NCBI RefSeq assembly: GCF_032854445.1
Contig: NC_088300.1
Span: forward strand, 31,601,608 to 31,665,607
Direction: 5' to 3'
DNA: 64,000 nt
Source of the DNA: Liolophura sinensis
Taxonomy: Eukaryota > Mollusca > Polyplacophora > Chitonida > Chitonidae
A program made the translations under genes and the position numbers. Of this stretch, positions 13,501 to 24,214 are shown piece by piece; positions within the stretch are counted from its first letter, which is position 1, and each line of letters opens with the position of its first letter. Under the pieces are notes generated by a model. The model did not search any database, was not told where the DNA came from, and saw only the letters and a program-made list of their open reading frames with translations.

Positions 13501-15343
13501 AAAACAGTCCACCAAAACGCAGTCTTCCTTGTATTTACCTCATGCCTGGAAATCAAAGTTCAAAATGGACAAATCAAGGGATAAATCTGAATCTACAGAA
13601 GACCCGCAGAAAATGGTTGAAGAAATGGAAAAGTATGCAGCGAGACATCAGCCTTTGAAAGGTCATTTGTCCAGTACTGTGAAGTTTCCATCAAATTTTG
13701 CTTCAGACTTCAAACAGTCACATGATAAAAGTGGTTGTTTGAAGCTGCATGCTGATAGAAGTGGTGCAAACAAGTCACGCAGTGAGAGAAATGGCAACTT
13801 TAAGTTACTAAGGGAGAGAAATGGCGACTTTAAACTGCCTAGTGATAGGAATGGCGACTCCAAACTGCCTAGTGATAGGAATGGTGACTTCAAACTGCCT
13901 AGTGTTAGAAATGGCGACTTCAAACTGCCTAGTGATAGAACTGGTGACTTCAAGCTGCCTAGTGATAGAAATAATGACTTTAAATTTGATAGGAACAGTG
14001 ATAGTTGGTCTCAAAAGAGTCGTGATTCCTTCAGCTCAGGGGGAAATTTTATGTCGAGGAGTCGTGAATCACTGTCTTCTTCCACCAGCAGTTTGAACAA
14101 ATTTAAATCCTCTCAAGATTCCCTCTCTCTCCAAAGTGCATCAGAATCAGAATCAGGACCGAAAACATTGCGCTCCAAATTGAGTCACCTAACATCATGG
14201 CTGACAGCTCGCCGGCAATTACCAAATATCAACTCCTATAATCCATCCAGGAGTATGTCAACGGGACAATATCAGTCAGCTTTTAACGCGAGGTATAAAC
14301 CCCAGGCCCTAGCTGAACAGAAACCCTCCGGATTTGTCTCCCACCTAACAAAGATCTACAACTCCCGAGAACAAACCTCGGCACCTCGTACTGTCATGCC
14401 AAAGAAAGTGGAGAGCTCCACCCCTGAAAAGGAAAGTAACTACGCTGCAGTACTTCGTAAGCGAGAACTGGGCAGTCCTGCACTAGGGTCAAGGTTAGCA
14501 GCCTTTGCAGGCGCTGCAGAGCCCAAAGTGCGGTCTCTTCCCAGGCAACTGACAGCACCTCCGAACCTGAACAGTGATAATGAAACATGTAGTGAAACGA
14601 CATCTGTACATTCTTTAGACTTTGCCAAAGAAAGATCTCCAGAGCCTCCCTACAAGATAGATTTCCCTTCAAACACAATCCAGCAGTCCGACTCAGCTGT
14701 GTCCATACAGAGCAGTGTGTCTGCCACTGACACGCCACTCTCCCCCTCCTCGGGAAGGCGGAGCTCTTGTTGTTCGCTCGACTCCTCCACAGACAGTATT
14801 TATGAGCGTCGTTTCTCGCGCGCTCTTGAAGAACCTGAGGACAATGTATTCCGAGACTCTGCAGTATACAGTGACATGGACTCCACCTCTAACTATGCTG
14901 TCCCACCCACAGCCTTGTCCCCACCTCGCAAGTCTATTCGGGAAGTTGTCCAACAGCTAGAGGAGCGAGCGCGTCCCAAACAGCCTGAGGTGCTGGATGT
15001 TAGGCGCAGAGAGCCAGGGCGCACCATTCAAGAAAAACTGAGAAGTTTACAGGAGAGTGCTCAGTACCATCGTCGCAGTCAGAATTTTGAGGAGGAGATA
15101 GAGGGATTATCTCGACCACTGCGCGAGTTCCATCGATCGTTGGGATCCAGCCGCTCTAGTGTTGATCGTGAGGATCCAGGCTTCACTATCCGCTACAGCC
15201 GTGGATACCCCGGTCAGGAAGCTGGGGTTAAGATGACACGGTCAGCAGGAAGGCTGGACCAGCTGGACACTGATATACCAACACTGACCACCATGAAAGG
15301 CTGGGTACGTCAGCTGATCAACAAATTCCAAGCCGACCAATGA
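2..15343 (+). CDS. PLEKHG: PLEKHG1/2/3-like Rho guanine-nucleotide exchange factor, 5' end missing
   Basis: Probable activator of Rho-family GTPases (CDC42/RAC in the family) at the membrane or actin cytoskeleton. Exons read from splice sites and frame: 2-415 (open at the window edge), 1711-1805, 2187-2303, 3030-3180, 4325-4528, 5085-5201, 8590-8685, 9203-9332, 9778-9858, 10125-10145, 10378-10388, 10842-10865, 11099-11167, 12191-15343; all phases agree and give about 1560 residues. After a Ser/Asn-rich N-terminal part, the DH domain (about residues 115-300) begins [17 protein letters not shown] and contains [15 protein letters not shown]. The PH domain (about 316-425) contains [15 protein letters not shown] and ends [16 protein letters not shown], as in PLEKHG1-3. 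The roughly 1050-residue C-terminal tail is disordered, Ser-rich and ends in [16 protein letters not shown]. Family is clear; which vertebrate paralogue is closest is not. The 11-nt exon is the least certain. Confidence 0.9.
640..727 (+). mobile_element. SINE family A, 3' fragment
   Basis: The stretch TCCTCCCACCA...GAAATATTCTTGAGTACCGTG...AAAACACCAAACAAATAAATAAATAAAT matches the 3' body and (AAAT)n tail of the full-length copies at 11528-11801 and 34093-34347. The 5' tRNA-like head is absent. Confidence 0.8.
729..945. mobile_element. Short TIR element, copy 1 of 3
   Basis: The left end TGTAATTCTTCCACATTTTCGCATG and the right end CAAATGCGAAATGG...GAGGAATTA are near inverted repeats. The same ends and interior words (TTCAAGCA.ATTCTGA, ACTTAAATTGCA) recur at 11193-11367 and 37502-37712. 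There is no coding capacity, so this looks like a MITE-type non-autonomous element. Confidence 0.65.
1806..3029 (+). other. PLEKHG introns 2 and 3
   Basis: These introns flank exon 2187-2303. I see no repeat element or extra conserved exon. The open frame at 2108-2593 reads through the exon in the wrong frame and is not real. Confidence 0.6.
3181..4324 (+). other. PLEKHG intron 4 with degenerate GAGGTGTACC minisatellite
   Basis: Between about 3520 and 4035 the words GAGGTATAC, GAGGTACAT, GAGGTGTACC, GAGGTGCA and their complements (TACACCTCA, CACCCCAT) recur many times in both orientations. This is a decayed short tandem repeat with palindromic arrangement. The rest is plain AT-rich intron. 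Confidence 0.6.
4529..8589 (+). other. PLEKHG introns 5 and 6
   Basis: Flanks exon 5085-5201. Intron 6 (3.4 kb) contains a SINE family B fragment (about 5575-5690), a somewhat more GC-rich stretch at 6400-7200 without recognisable coding, and an A-run followed by (CA)n at about 7507-7540. Nothing else stands out. Confidence 0.6.
5575..5690 (+). mobile_element. SINE family B, 3' fragment
   Basis: CTGGGTGGGGTGTCATG...TTCACTGGCATTCCAGTGAGGCAG resembles the copy at 55700-55910 (TGTGGGTTGTCGTGTC...CGGCATGATACTTCAGTGG.GGCAGCA). It continues the body seen in reverse at 44530-44722. The family differs from SINE A. Confidence 0.5.
8686..9777 (+). other. PLEKHG introns 7 and 8
   Basis: These flank exon 9203-9332 and look AT-rich and unremarkable. 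The word GTTACCTCCCTT at about 9345 also occurs at about 45517. It may be a trace of a dispersed repeat, but I cannot define an element from it. Confidence 0.5.
11193..11367. mobile_element. Short TIR element, copy 2 of 3
   Basis: Begins CTGTAATTCCTCAACC.ATTCACATG and ends CTTGTGAAAAGG..AGGGAATTA, a near inverted repeat. Internal words are shared with the copies at 729-945 and 37502-37712. It also carries a small triplication of the word TTGCACAAAAA. Confidence 0.65.
11528..11801 (-). mobile_element. SINE family A, full length, with 10-bp target-site duplication
   Basis: Read on the minus strand it has a tRNA-like head (box A-like TGGCTCAGTTGGTTCGCG and box B-like GAGTTCAAGTCCAG), a body ending ...AAGAATATT/CACCAATCAAA, and an (AAAT)n tail. 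The 10-bp TGTTGATTGA flanks it exactly at 11518-11527 and 11802-11811, which fixes the element ends. The type is known: tRNA-derived SINEs are transcribed by RNA polymerase III and moved by LINE enzymes. Confidence 0.9.
12005..12115 (+). mobile_element. SINE family A, decayed fragment
   Basis: CAGCAACCTGCAGATGG.TGTGGGTTTACCC...GATGCTGGCC...AATATTCTT.AGTACAGCGTAAAACACCAATGAGAT matches the SINE A body, followed by an A-rich tail. Confidence 0.7.
13781..14005 (+). repeat. In-frame 30-bp (10-residue) tandem repeat in the PLEKHG last exon
   Basis: Seven 30-bp units start at 13781, 13811, 13841, 13871, 13901, 13931 and 13961, followed by a partial unit. The consensus peptide is [10 protein letters not shown]. 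Units differ at a few positions (for example [17 protein letters not shown]), many of them silent, so the repeat expanded as DNA while the frame and the charged/aromatic pattern were kept. It lies in the disordered tail, about residue 530 of the last exon. Confidence 0.95.
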
Positions 15344-16232
15344 AAAACAAGGGATCAATTTTCCTCATTCCTGTGTCCAGATGTGATCAAGCCTCTGGGA
15401 ATTTGTTTTAGTTACACCATCTGTGTTCATTGTGGTAGATGAAGAACTGTTTGTGGACCAGCAAAGGAATTAACACTATTAATGTCGGCTGTCTGAGTGA
15501 ATCTATATAAATTAATATATTGGTGCATGCTAAAGTGGTGGTTGTGTATGAAAGCTTTACATTTAGCCAGAGTTCTCTCCCCTGTTTAATTGGATCACTC
15601 TCGCTTATAAGTGGCTTGTGATTTTCTCAATATAAACAGAATATTTTGATAAACTTGTATCCTAGTGGCTGTGTCAAAATGTATGTATTTTTTATGCATC
15701 TTAAATTTTGACTATTTCTTCCAGTATTGTGACAATGAATATCCACTAAGAATATTCACTCTTCCATTTTGTATTTTGAACAAACAGTAAATAATTTCCA
15801 ACTGCCATTTGTACCTTCCAGTGTCTTCCATCAAATTTTTTTGATGAAATAGCTTCCATAGTATAAATCCCAGGGACAATTTTCACAAACTTTCGACACA
15901 GGGTTCCTCTCATGGTTCCGGTTGACCTTTTAACAAAGAGTTTAAAATTGTATTGTAGCAAGACAATGGCAATGTTTGACCCTTGTGCACAATTACTTGT
16001 ACTACTTTTCACTGCCTCAGGCAAAAAAGATGAAAAACTCCATTTTCTTCTGAATCGTTCCTTTGATTACTATGATTATATATGATAGCTTTATTGTGCT
16101 AAATATACTTGTATCGACATATTTACATCTTGTAAATAGTGTTTGTATGTTAACTTGTGCTTTTCTCCATTCAGTTCGTATTCCGTAAAGTGATTTGTTA
16201 TCAATATCCCAGTTGTATAGACTTTAAAGTTT

Positions 16233-16264
<32 letters not shown>

Positions 16265-17448
16265 GGGTTCACAGAAAATTCAAGAAAGTGCTTTGTTGAT
16301 AACTTGTTTTTATTTCATCAAAGTCCAGTGTTTTATGTAGATATAGGTATACATGTATGGCGGAGTATCACTTAAAGCCTGTGTCCTCAAGACGACAGGG
16401 TTTGTCATATGTATTTGCCAAACATGATTCCAAGGATGGTAACTATTTTCATGTACTTGTCTGACGCCAATGTACCAAAGACGTGTTGATGTTTGACCAA
16501 TGGATGTGTGTAGTTGTATTGTCACTTACCAGAAAGTATCCTTTATATGTTCCTGAACAAAGGAAATTATCTCCATGAGTGTTTTATTTTGCAATGATGG
16601 GTTTCAACAGTACCAAAAATGTTTATTTCTTAGGACCAATTCTGCTTTTAGGAGTTGTTAAATGATAAACAAACTTTAGAATTTTTGTTTATTTTATTGT
16701 TATCTTGAATCTGACATGCCTGTGATAAATGGTACCTTAAGAATAGACAATATTGAGGTCTAATCTGGTCTAAGTTGTACAATAAGCAGGTATGTCTGTA
16801 TGTATAGTTAATTTAACCCATTAGTAGTGTGCTCTGCTGTAAAGTAAAACTGGTTTGTAACTCATTCAGCTGTGCGTATATAAAATGGGATTTTATTACA
16901 CCTGGTATTCACTCTTTTCAAAATGAATGAGAACCTTAAACAGAGTTGAATCAAAGCCAGAAAGAACAGAATTTGTAAACCATACTGTGTATCCACTGTC
17001 AACATCTTTCCACTTTCACTTTACATTGTGTTACAGTCACTTTTATCCATTTCTGTTGAGGAAGCGAAGTATTCCATCTTTACAGGAGCAAATATTTTAA
17101 CTCCTCCAAATAAACTGATGTGGCATCTACCAAATAAGTTTAGGCAGGACGCTCACAGAGTTGTACATATACAGTTATACATATAGTGCAAGTCCACATT
17201 GCAGGCTTGTAATCTTGTCTTCACCAGAATGCATTTAATTAGATCTTGCAGATTCTTGTGCCTAAGCATCTGTTTATTACACCAAAGTTATGATGGTGAA
17301 TTTCTGTTCATGATTAAACTTTTGTTTACAAACAAAACTGAACACACAGGGGAGTATAAAAAAACTTTGTGCTGGACTAACTTTGTGTTACAGATGTACC
17401 TGTATTTTTTTTTTCTTTTTTTTTTTTTGTTTGGCAGTATGAAAACAG
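15344..17448 (+). other. PLEKHG 3' UTR and downstream DNA
   Basis: Follows the TGA at 15341-15343. It is AT-rich with no other gene. It contains a 19-base G run at 16249-16267 directly after a T run. A possible polyadenylation signal AATAAA lies at 17109-17114; the true transcript end cannot be told from sequence alone. Confidence 0.5.
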
Positions 17449-18792
17449 GGTGCGCACAGTCCTTGAAACGCCTTGAAAGTGCTTGAAAAATACAATTTCA
17501 TTTTCAAGTACTTGAAAGTCCTTAAAAAAGAAAAATACTCCTGGAAACTATTTGAAAATCTTAGTTTGTCCTGAACTTAAATATTGTCTGCTGACCGCCG
17601 AGTCTATATATCGGGAACTCGTTGATAATTCTCCTATAATCAGAGCTTTTGCTGGCACTCGCCATTGTCGCAGATTTAGAACAATTTTTGAAATGGCGAT
17701 AAAATTTGGAAAAAATGCGAATGTTTTGGGCGACAAACTTATTTACTTAAGAAAAAATACAAACGGTATACAAAATCTACCATGAGAGTTTTCTTGGGTT
17801 TTTAGCAGATTTTTGCAATTTTTCGTACGAAAGTTGTATGGCGATTACTTGACAGAAATCTGAAAGGGGGTTCAGCATTGTTGCAAGTTGACTTACATTA
17901 AATAAAGCTTGAAATCATTTTTGTTAAATAACGAATGGGAATCCTGGCATTTTGGGGAATGCCTTTCATCGCCAATTGTAAAAAAAAAAAAAAAAAAATA
18001 TCAAGGGAAATAAATCAAGGTAGAGTTACACCCCATGAAAAATTTCAACTTTTCCTCTTAATAAACTTTTTTTGGATCTGAAGTAAATTAAATGTTTCAG
18101 AATATGTGCCATTACATAAATGTGGATGCCGTCTGGTTTTCTCTTCTCAGACTGTGTTACTCCAATGTACTGATCATAATGTTGCATTAAAGTAAACTGA
18201 ATTTACAAATCAATTTCGTAACAATTTTTTCTGATAGAGAAAATTACATTTTACTAGGATCCTACATATAGGGTGAAAAAAGGACTGATGTTTTTTTTTT
18301 CAAAAAACAAAACCATGCTGCCAAGCATAGGTCCATTATTTTGAGGGTAATTGTTCTAAATGTAACGTTTGATAAACTCCAGATATTGATGGAAGAGACC
18401 AAACTACATGAAGGCAGATAAAAACGAATTACAGAATGAGACCTAAGAGAGTCATGGCCGCTTAGGATGTATGGCTAAAGAAAAATAGTATTTACTACAA
18501 TGTCTGATGAGTGGCTAAAGTGACTAGCTAAAAAAAATACTGACTCAGAGGAAGCGTTCATTTTGCTACTGAGCCAAGGCCGGGTCAAAGAATGTGTCAC
18601 ATTACAGAGGTGAAGGGCAGATATTTCTTGCAAAAGCAAGCGTACTCTTCAGTATACATGCATGCAAATTGAAGCATCTATAATTCAGACTTAAAACAAA
18701 GTCTATAATTTGCACCATGGTATGTTTAAACTAGCCTTGAAAATGATGAAAAACTCCTTGAATTTCATTTTCATATACCTGTATGAACGCTG
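17449..18792. mobile_element. Non-autonomous hAT-like element with 8-bp flanking duplication
   Basis: The octamer GAAAACAG flanks the interval exactly (17441-17448 and 18793-18800). The left end GGTGCGCACAGTCCTTGAAA and the complement of the right end (CAGCGTTCATACAGG, then CAAGGAG words) share a hAT-like CAGGGT..CAC start if the CAG is counted as part of the element. The CCTTGAAA words at both ends are typical of a dispersed repeat type I recall from other invertebrates. No intact transposase is present. The class is inferred from duplication length and end shape. Confidence 0.55.
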
Positions 18793-19562
18793 GAAAACAG
18801 TTATTTAGTATTAAATGTTACTTAACTGTTTCTGTTGTGATAAATGTTTCATTGGTACATTTTACAGTCTTTGATCACATTTGTATTTTTTTGTAGTTTG
18901 AATCACGACAACATCTGCATGTACTTCAGCATTGTGTTCTAAAGAAACTGATGGTATGAAGTAGTTTGATTGAAACAAAGTTCTGTTTATTGTAGGGTTG
19001 TTAGTGAACTTTATGCCCTACTTAATGTTTTCTTCTTGTTTCATTTTTCTTTGTCATTTTGTTGTTTTTCCTTATTCGGTTCTTTCTTTGTTTTCACAAT
19101 TTCACATTTGGTTCTTTCTTCATTTTTTACAATTTCAGTCATGCTAGGGTCTGTTAAACAGGCAAGGGACATAACTTTTGTGTGCACCTTACCCATCGAT
19201 ACTGGAACAATTTGTATATTTCATATTAAATAAATGCTGTATGTTACAGTAATTTTGTGTACCTCTTGTTATGCCTTTATGAGTTTATGTATACGTGTAT
19301 ACCTTACTTGTTTGGTTTCCCCCACTCATAAACTTTACTGCCTTCACACGAGTGAAACATTCTTGAAGACTGTGTACATCACCAGTCCAATTAATAAATG
19401 AAAAGATACGCAATGCTGACACGTGTTATATGTGAAGAACTCCTGAGTAACATGTTAACAAGTGAAATAATTAATACTTCAGTGCAGCAGCATTAAAGAC
19501 CAGTGGAACAGCCAGCTCCTACTGATGCACCATCTGAATACATGCACTTTAGGACTATTACT

Positions 19563-19656
19563 GAGAAAATTTATTTATTTGATTTGGGTTTTACACCATA
19601 CTCAAGAAAATTTCACTTATACGACGACGGCAGCGGCCAGCATGGTGATGGGAGGC
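19563..19656 (-). mobile_element. SINE family A, 3' fragment
   Basis: TTTATTTATTTGATTTGGGTTTTACACCATACTCAAGAAAATTTCACTTATACGACG...CAGCGGCCAGCATGGTGATGGGAGG, i.e. the tail and 3' body of the family in reverse. Confidence 0.75.
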
Positions 19657-19937
19657 TGAGAAAATGCACACACGCATCATAGGTCTGTTGATCAATAAGG
19701 TCATATGTTTGAATCTAACTTCTGGTGGTTTCACTGTCTAATTTATTGGTCAACAATTTTTCATTAAACACACTGTAGATTAAATTCATGTGTTACGTTT
19801 ATTTGAGATATACCATTGTATTGCAGACTATATTTTAATTCATGGGTTGCAGGTGGAGTAACCTAGAGCAACAGCCTGTTAGCTTTGGTTAGTGCTAGAA
19901 TTTGGCAATGAGCAAGTCCCTTGCTATCCTGTGCATG

Positions 19938-20060
19938 TATTTATTTATTTATTCAGTAGTTCTTTAATCACCATACTCTAGAAGTTTTCACTTATACAAG
20001 GGTGACCAGTTGTATGACTGGAAGAAACTGGAGAGCCAGGAATCGGTGGAATGAAGCCAT
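19938..20060 (-). mobile_element. SINE family A, decayed fragment
   Basis: TATTTATTTATTTATTCAGT...CACCATACTCTAGAAGTTTTCACTTATACAAGGG...ACTGGAAGAAACTGG keeps the order of SINE A words, but with many changes. Confidence 0.5.
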
Positions 20061-20179
20061 CAAAGTTTTGACAAGTTACTTGAGAAGTTTCCATCACAAG
20101 AAAGTTTTCTAGCAAAATTCATGCAAGATAACAATGAATTCTGTCCACCTTTTGCCATCAAGTAAGCACTGGCACCATT

Positions 20180-20753
20180 AAAGGAGAAGAAAACTTAAAA
20201 TTATGACACTGTAGGCTGAAAAGAGCACATTTTTTTCTATCTGCTGGTGTCTGCTGAATAATTCTGCGATTTTTCCTTGCCATACACATAAAGCCTGAAA
20301 ACGGCAAAGCTGGCATGAATCACCAAGTCCATCGCGTCCTCCATCTTTAAAACCCTGAAATTTATGCTGGGGGCGTCTTGCTCTCAGCGCAACGAGAGTT
20401 GTTAAAACTGCCTGCTTGTTCGTGTCAACTCGGACCTACGTCCAACATTCCAGTGTCCCGATTGTGAAGTGGAAAACGAACTGTACTGTTCACTACCTTC
20501 TGGGAAGAAGAGTTCTACCGGAAATGTACGAACTGCACTTCGGCAGTTTCCGATGGCAATTCTCCTAACACAGAAGACTTCATGACTAGTTCTTAGGCAA
20601 AATGGAGTTGCCCACAGCGGATTTTGGTGCTGACTTTATTTATAATTTATCAGCTTGAGGTATATATTAGATTTTTTTCATGGCATGCACCTGCGAGAAA
20701 ATGCATACTCTTTTCAATGGTTTTTGTTTGGTATTAAAGTTCTCTTCTCCTTT
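20180..20753. mobile_element. 0.57-kb element with 17-bp terminal inverted repeats
   Basis: The left end AAAGGAGAAGAAAACTT and the reverse complement of the right end (AAAGGAGAAGAGAACTT) match at 16 of 17 bases. The interior is more GC-rich than its surroundings and has no open frame of note. It is a candidate non-autonomous DNA transposon; the superfamily is not recognised. Confidence 0.6.
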
Positions 20754-21434
20754 AAAATTCCCTGACCCAGAATTGGATTGAACCCATATCTTGGGTGATA
20801 GATGAGCATAGGTGTTTAAAATATAAGAGGAGTGCTATTTGATTTCATTTGCTAATGAACCATTATAAGATCTATATGTAACAAACACAAGCACATGACA
20901 AATTGTACTGCATGTTTTTAATTTCAACCTTTTTTTTTAATATACAGGGTAAATAAGGCCTTAAAAATATAAACAAATCTACCTGGAATACAAAGAGTGA
21001 TACTGATACTGATATCATTAATGTAATTCCACACAACAATGAATATAGCAAAAATGGCAACAGATGGCAATTTCTTTTTTAGTCTTCAGATACAGTTTTA
21101 ATGATACCTTTCACTTTTATCCTTATAGTAACAAAAACTTAGCCTGACAGTTTTCTTCCTTTGAGATTGGAGCAAAAACCTTCATACATCAAGTTCTGAT
21201 CTGCAGAAAAATAGCCAACAATACATAAATATTTCAAATCTAATTAACAAAAGCACAAAAATTTTGGCTGAAAGAACATTCCAGGAGAGAAAGGGTTATC
21301 TCCCTTTAGTCCAAAAAATGCAAAACATATGTATAATGTAAGTAAATGTAGTTACAACACTAAGCACTGAAGCACTGGTTCTTTGCTTGAATTTGCTATA
21401 TTTACAGAATATTGTATCTCAGTATACATATGTG

Positions 21435-21506
21435 CATCTACCTGGCAGATCAACACTTACAATGGGTGCACATCTACCTGGCAGATCAACACTTACAATG
21501 GGTGCA
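21435..21506. repeat. 36-bp tandem duplication
   Basis: CATCTACCTGGCAGATCAAC...AATGGGTGCA occurs twice head to tail with no visible differences, so the duplication is recent. Confidence 0.9.
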
Positions 21507-23844
21507 CAGATGATAAACAGTCAGCTGATTCTCCACTGTTTTGGTCTCTGTAGTGCAGCTTAGAAACATAAAAAGCGAAAGTACCACAGCTGCCACTTCA
21601 CAGGTGGATGGACCAGGGTTGACTCATGGTACATGTATGTTACTGTGAATAAATTAAAGCATGGTAATCTCCTCTGCCTGTATCGATTTGCCTGGATATG
21701 AGAAGATTCATAAGAAAATTGCCGTTGGTGATGTACATTTAGAATGACTGCAGATATTAATTTGCAAATGATATGTCAAGCATACATCACAAATTCAGAA
21801 CCTACATATGCAATTCTTACAGATCTTTCTGCATTCTGTCCATGAACAAGAGGCAAAGATATATACTGGTATTGCCAACTAGGCCTATCCAAGCATATCT
21901 GCTTGAACACACACAATATGGTTGGGTGTCAAACACTACACTTGCCGAGAAAATATCAAATCTTGTCCAGGTAAATCCTCAGTGGGCGCAAGCATTAATT
22001 TCACATTATATGCATACTTATATGCATGTATATGATAAAACTGTTACCTGCTACATGTATCAACTGTTTTATCTTCAAAAATGCCACATGTGGAAGTACC
22101 AGTTACTGCTAAAACCATTTAAAATCACAATTAAAGGACATATGGTAAGTTTACGGAATAGCAAATTCTTGATAATTAGGTTCATTTTCTTTCCCTTTAC
22201 TGTATGTCTAAAAAGTGCCAGTGTAATGTTTTAGTCTTGTATTAATTTTTTTTTTTGGTAACCAGGACGGATTTGGAGGCACATAATGTATATATAGGCC
22301 CTAAGTGGTCAAAATAAGATTCTGGCTTTAATACTTTAAAAGCAAGAGGATCTTTGTAATCTAAAAATAATACATGATATGAATATCAAGCTTACAAACT
22401 GAATGCTGGTTCTTCAATGTGATTGCTAAAACCTTTAATAGAAGACTGAATTTCTGTCAATACATGTAAATGTATCTCAATGTTTAAGCATGGTAATGGT
22501 AAAGTACTTTTTTTTTTTTACAGTGAATATGTTGTGTTAGCTTATAAAAGACTGTATGGAGCTCTTAGCCAGGACTACATACCATCTGGTACTATATTAC
22601 AGCAAATAAAAGTATAATTAGACTTATAATTAGTATATTAGACTTCCTGCTAAAATCGGAAGTACAAAATAGTACGTACATATATCAAACTGATACAGCC
22701 ATGCACTTATGTAATTTGATGATACTCTAATTCTTCTAATTTTTAGGACATATTAGTAGTGCTGAAAGCCAAGAATTGCATCTCTCTCCCAGTTTTGGGG
22801 AAAAGTAAAGGTATATGTTTATATCTATTGTTCATTAGTTGGACTAATCATGTGAAAAAAAAGAAACTAATTATTCCTAGTACTATTAGATGTATATTGG
22901 CTAAAAAAAGCAGACCAGGTGTGTCAAAAATCAGAAAATAAGATCAGGGTGTACATTACAATATGTGTAGTAAGGTTACCATTTCAATAAAATGTGTGAA
23001 AAATACATGTACTAATGAGATCTAAAGATAAAACAAAAACATGTTTCTACGGCATTATGAAGCACTCTGACTTACTTTTAAATACCTCATGTACTGCAGT
23101 CTCTCTGTATCTTTGTTTCATACCATTATAGTACACACATTCACAGTATACATGTGCAGGGAGCATTATTTGTCTACAATATGATTATAATTAACAGACA
23201 AGTATTTCAATAGTTTTCACCATAAAATACATGCAGCAAACAGAACTGTTGGCCACACAGCTGAGCTCATAGTCTAACTTTAATAACACAACAAACAAGT
23301 TGCTGTCTAGAGTAATGTGACATACAGCTAACACTGCAGATATATATGTTGTAAGACACTGACAGAATTTGAGCTTGACCACACATCACAACAGGTAGGC
23401 TGTGCTATGCCAGGTAAATAGAAAGCTAAATTCATGTCACCCATCCCTTCTGTCTAGACAATACTACTATCATCAAACCCTGCTCTGGAGTATGAGATAG
23501 TGGGTGTATCTATTCAGTTGGCTTGCAGGCAACACCTCCATACTCTCACTTGGAGAGCTTCCCTCTACAGCTGCATATTGTACTGAACACTAGGGCTTGA
23601 GCTCACCTTCTGACAATTAAGTGACATCATTCACTTTGTACAAGGATAAATATGAATATGGAGATATGCATAATCAATGCATATAATCAATGCATGTAGA
23701 CCTACAGCTGCCATATCCAAGTAGTGGCATGTACACCCTCATATTCTGAACTTCCACAGACTACTACTATTATTCCATCAATATTGAAACAGGCCTTCCC
23801 CAGTAACACCCTAGGGCTTCATGAAATTTATGTACCTGAATATT

Positions 23845-23948
23845 GCTTTATCTCCTACTCAAGAACATGTCACAGCAGCCAGCAGGGTGGAAACTGCCCA
23901 GAGTTTAGCAGGGAAGCCCATGGCCATCCGCAGGTGTCCCGCTGACAT
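23845..23948 (-). mobile_element. SINE family A, decayed fragment
   Basis: TATCTCCTACTCAAGAACATGTCAC...CAGCAGGGTGGAAACTG...GCCCATGGCCATCCGCAGGTGTC follows the SINE A body order in reverse, with several deletions. Confidence 0.5.
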
Positions 23949-24214
23949 TCCCAGGTTCAACCTGCTCATATAATAATAAATTATAATGCCCCGACATTAA
24001 ACAGCACTCTTAACTGATGATTTCTGTTCACTACATCGCCTTCCTTTAGAGATCACAAACAAGACTTCCAATTGTGTTATATCACTAATAACAAATCATT
24101 TCAGAAGAAAATCTATACATCTGCATGTATGTAATGCATTAATTGTTTCTCTTTACTTCAGCAATGAGGCATCTTTGCCATCTGTAACTTCAGTTTCTCT
24201 TTTCTTTCCCATCA

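Larger units (their letters stand above)
18801..20179. other. Intergenic DNA between PLEKHG and YPEL5, left part
   Basis: AT-rich with no gene. A possible polyadenylation signal lies at 19229-19234. Two reverse-strand SINE A fragments occur at about 19563-19656 and 19938-20060. Confidence 0.55.
20754..24214. other. Intergenic DNA or distal YPEL5 3' UTR
   Basis: AT-rich. Contains an exact 36-bp tandem duplication (21435-21506) and a decayed reverse SINE A (about 23845-23948). The 153-codon open frame at 21773-22234 has amphipathic low-information sequence and no family resemblance; I do not call it a gene. Confidence 0.5.

Noticed and set aside
13663-14014. Minus-strand open frames across the PLEKHG repeat
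   Set aside because: They are antisense reflections of the 30-bp coding repeat, whose period is a multiple of three.
21773-22234. 153-codon plus-strand open frame
   Set aside because: Composition follows the AT-rich background. It has no motif, conserved neighbour or splice context, and lies antisense to the possible YPEL5 3' UTR.
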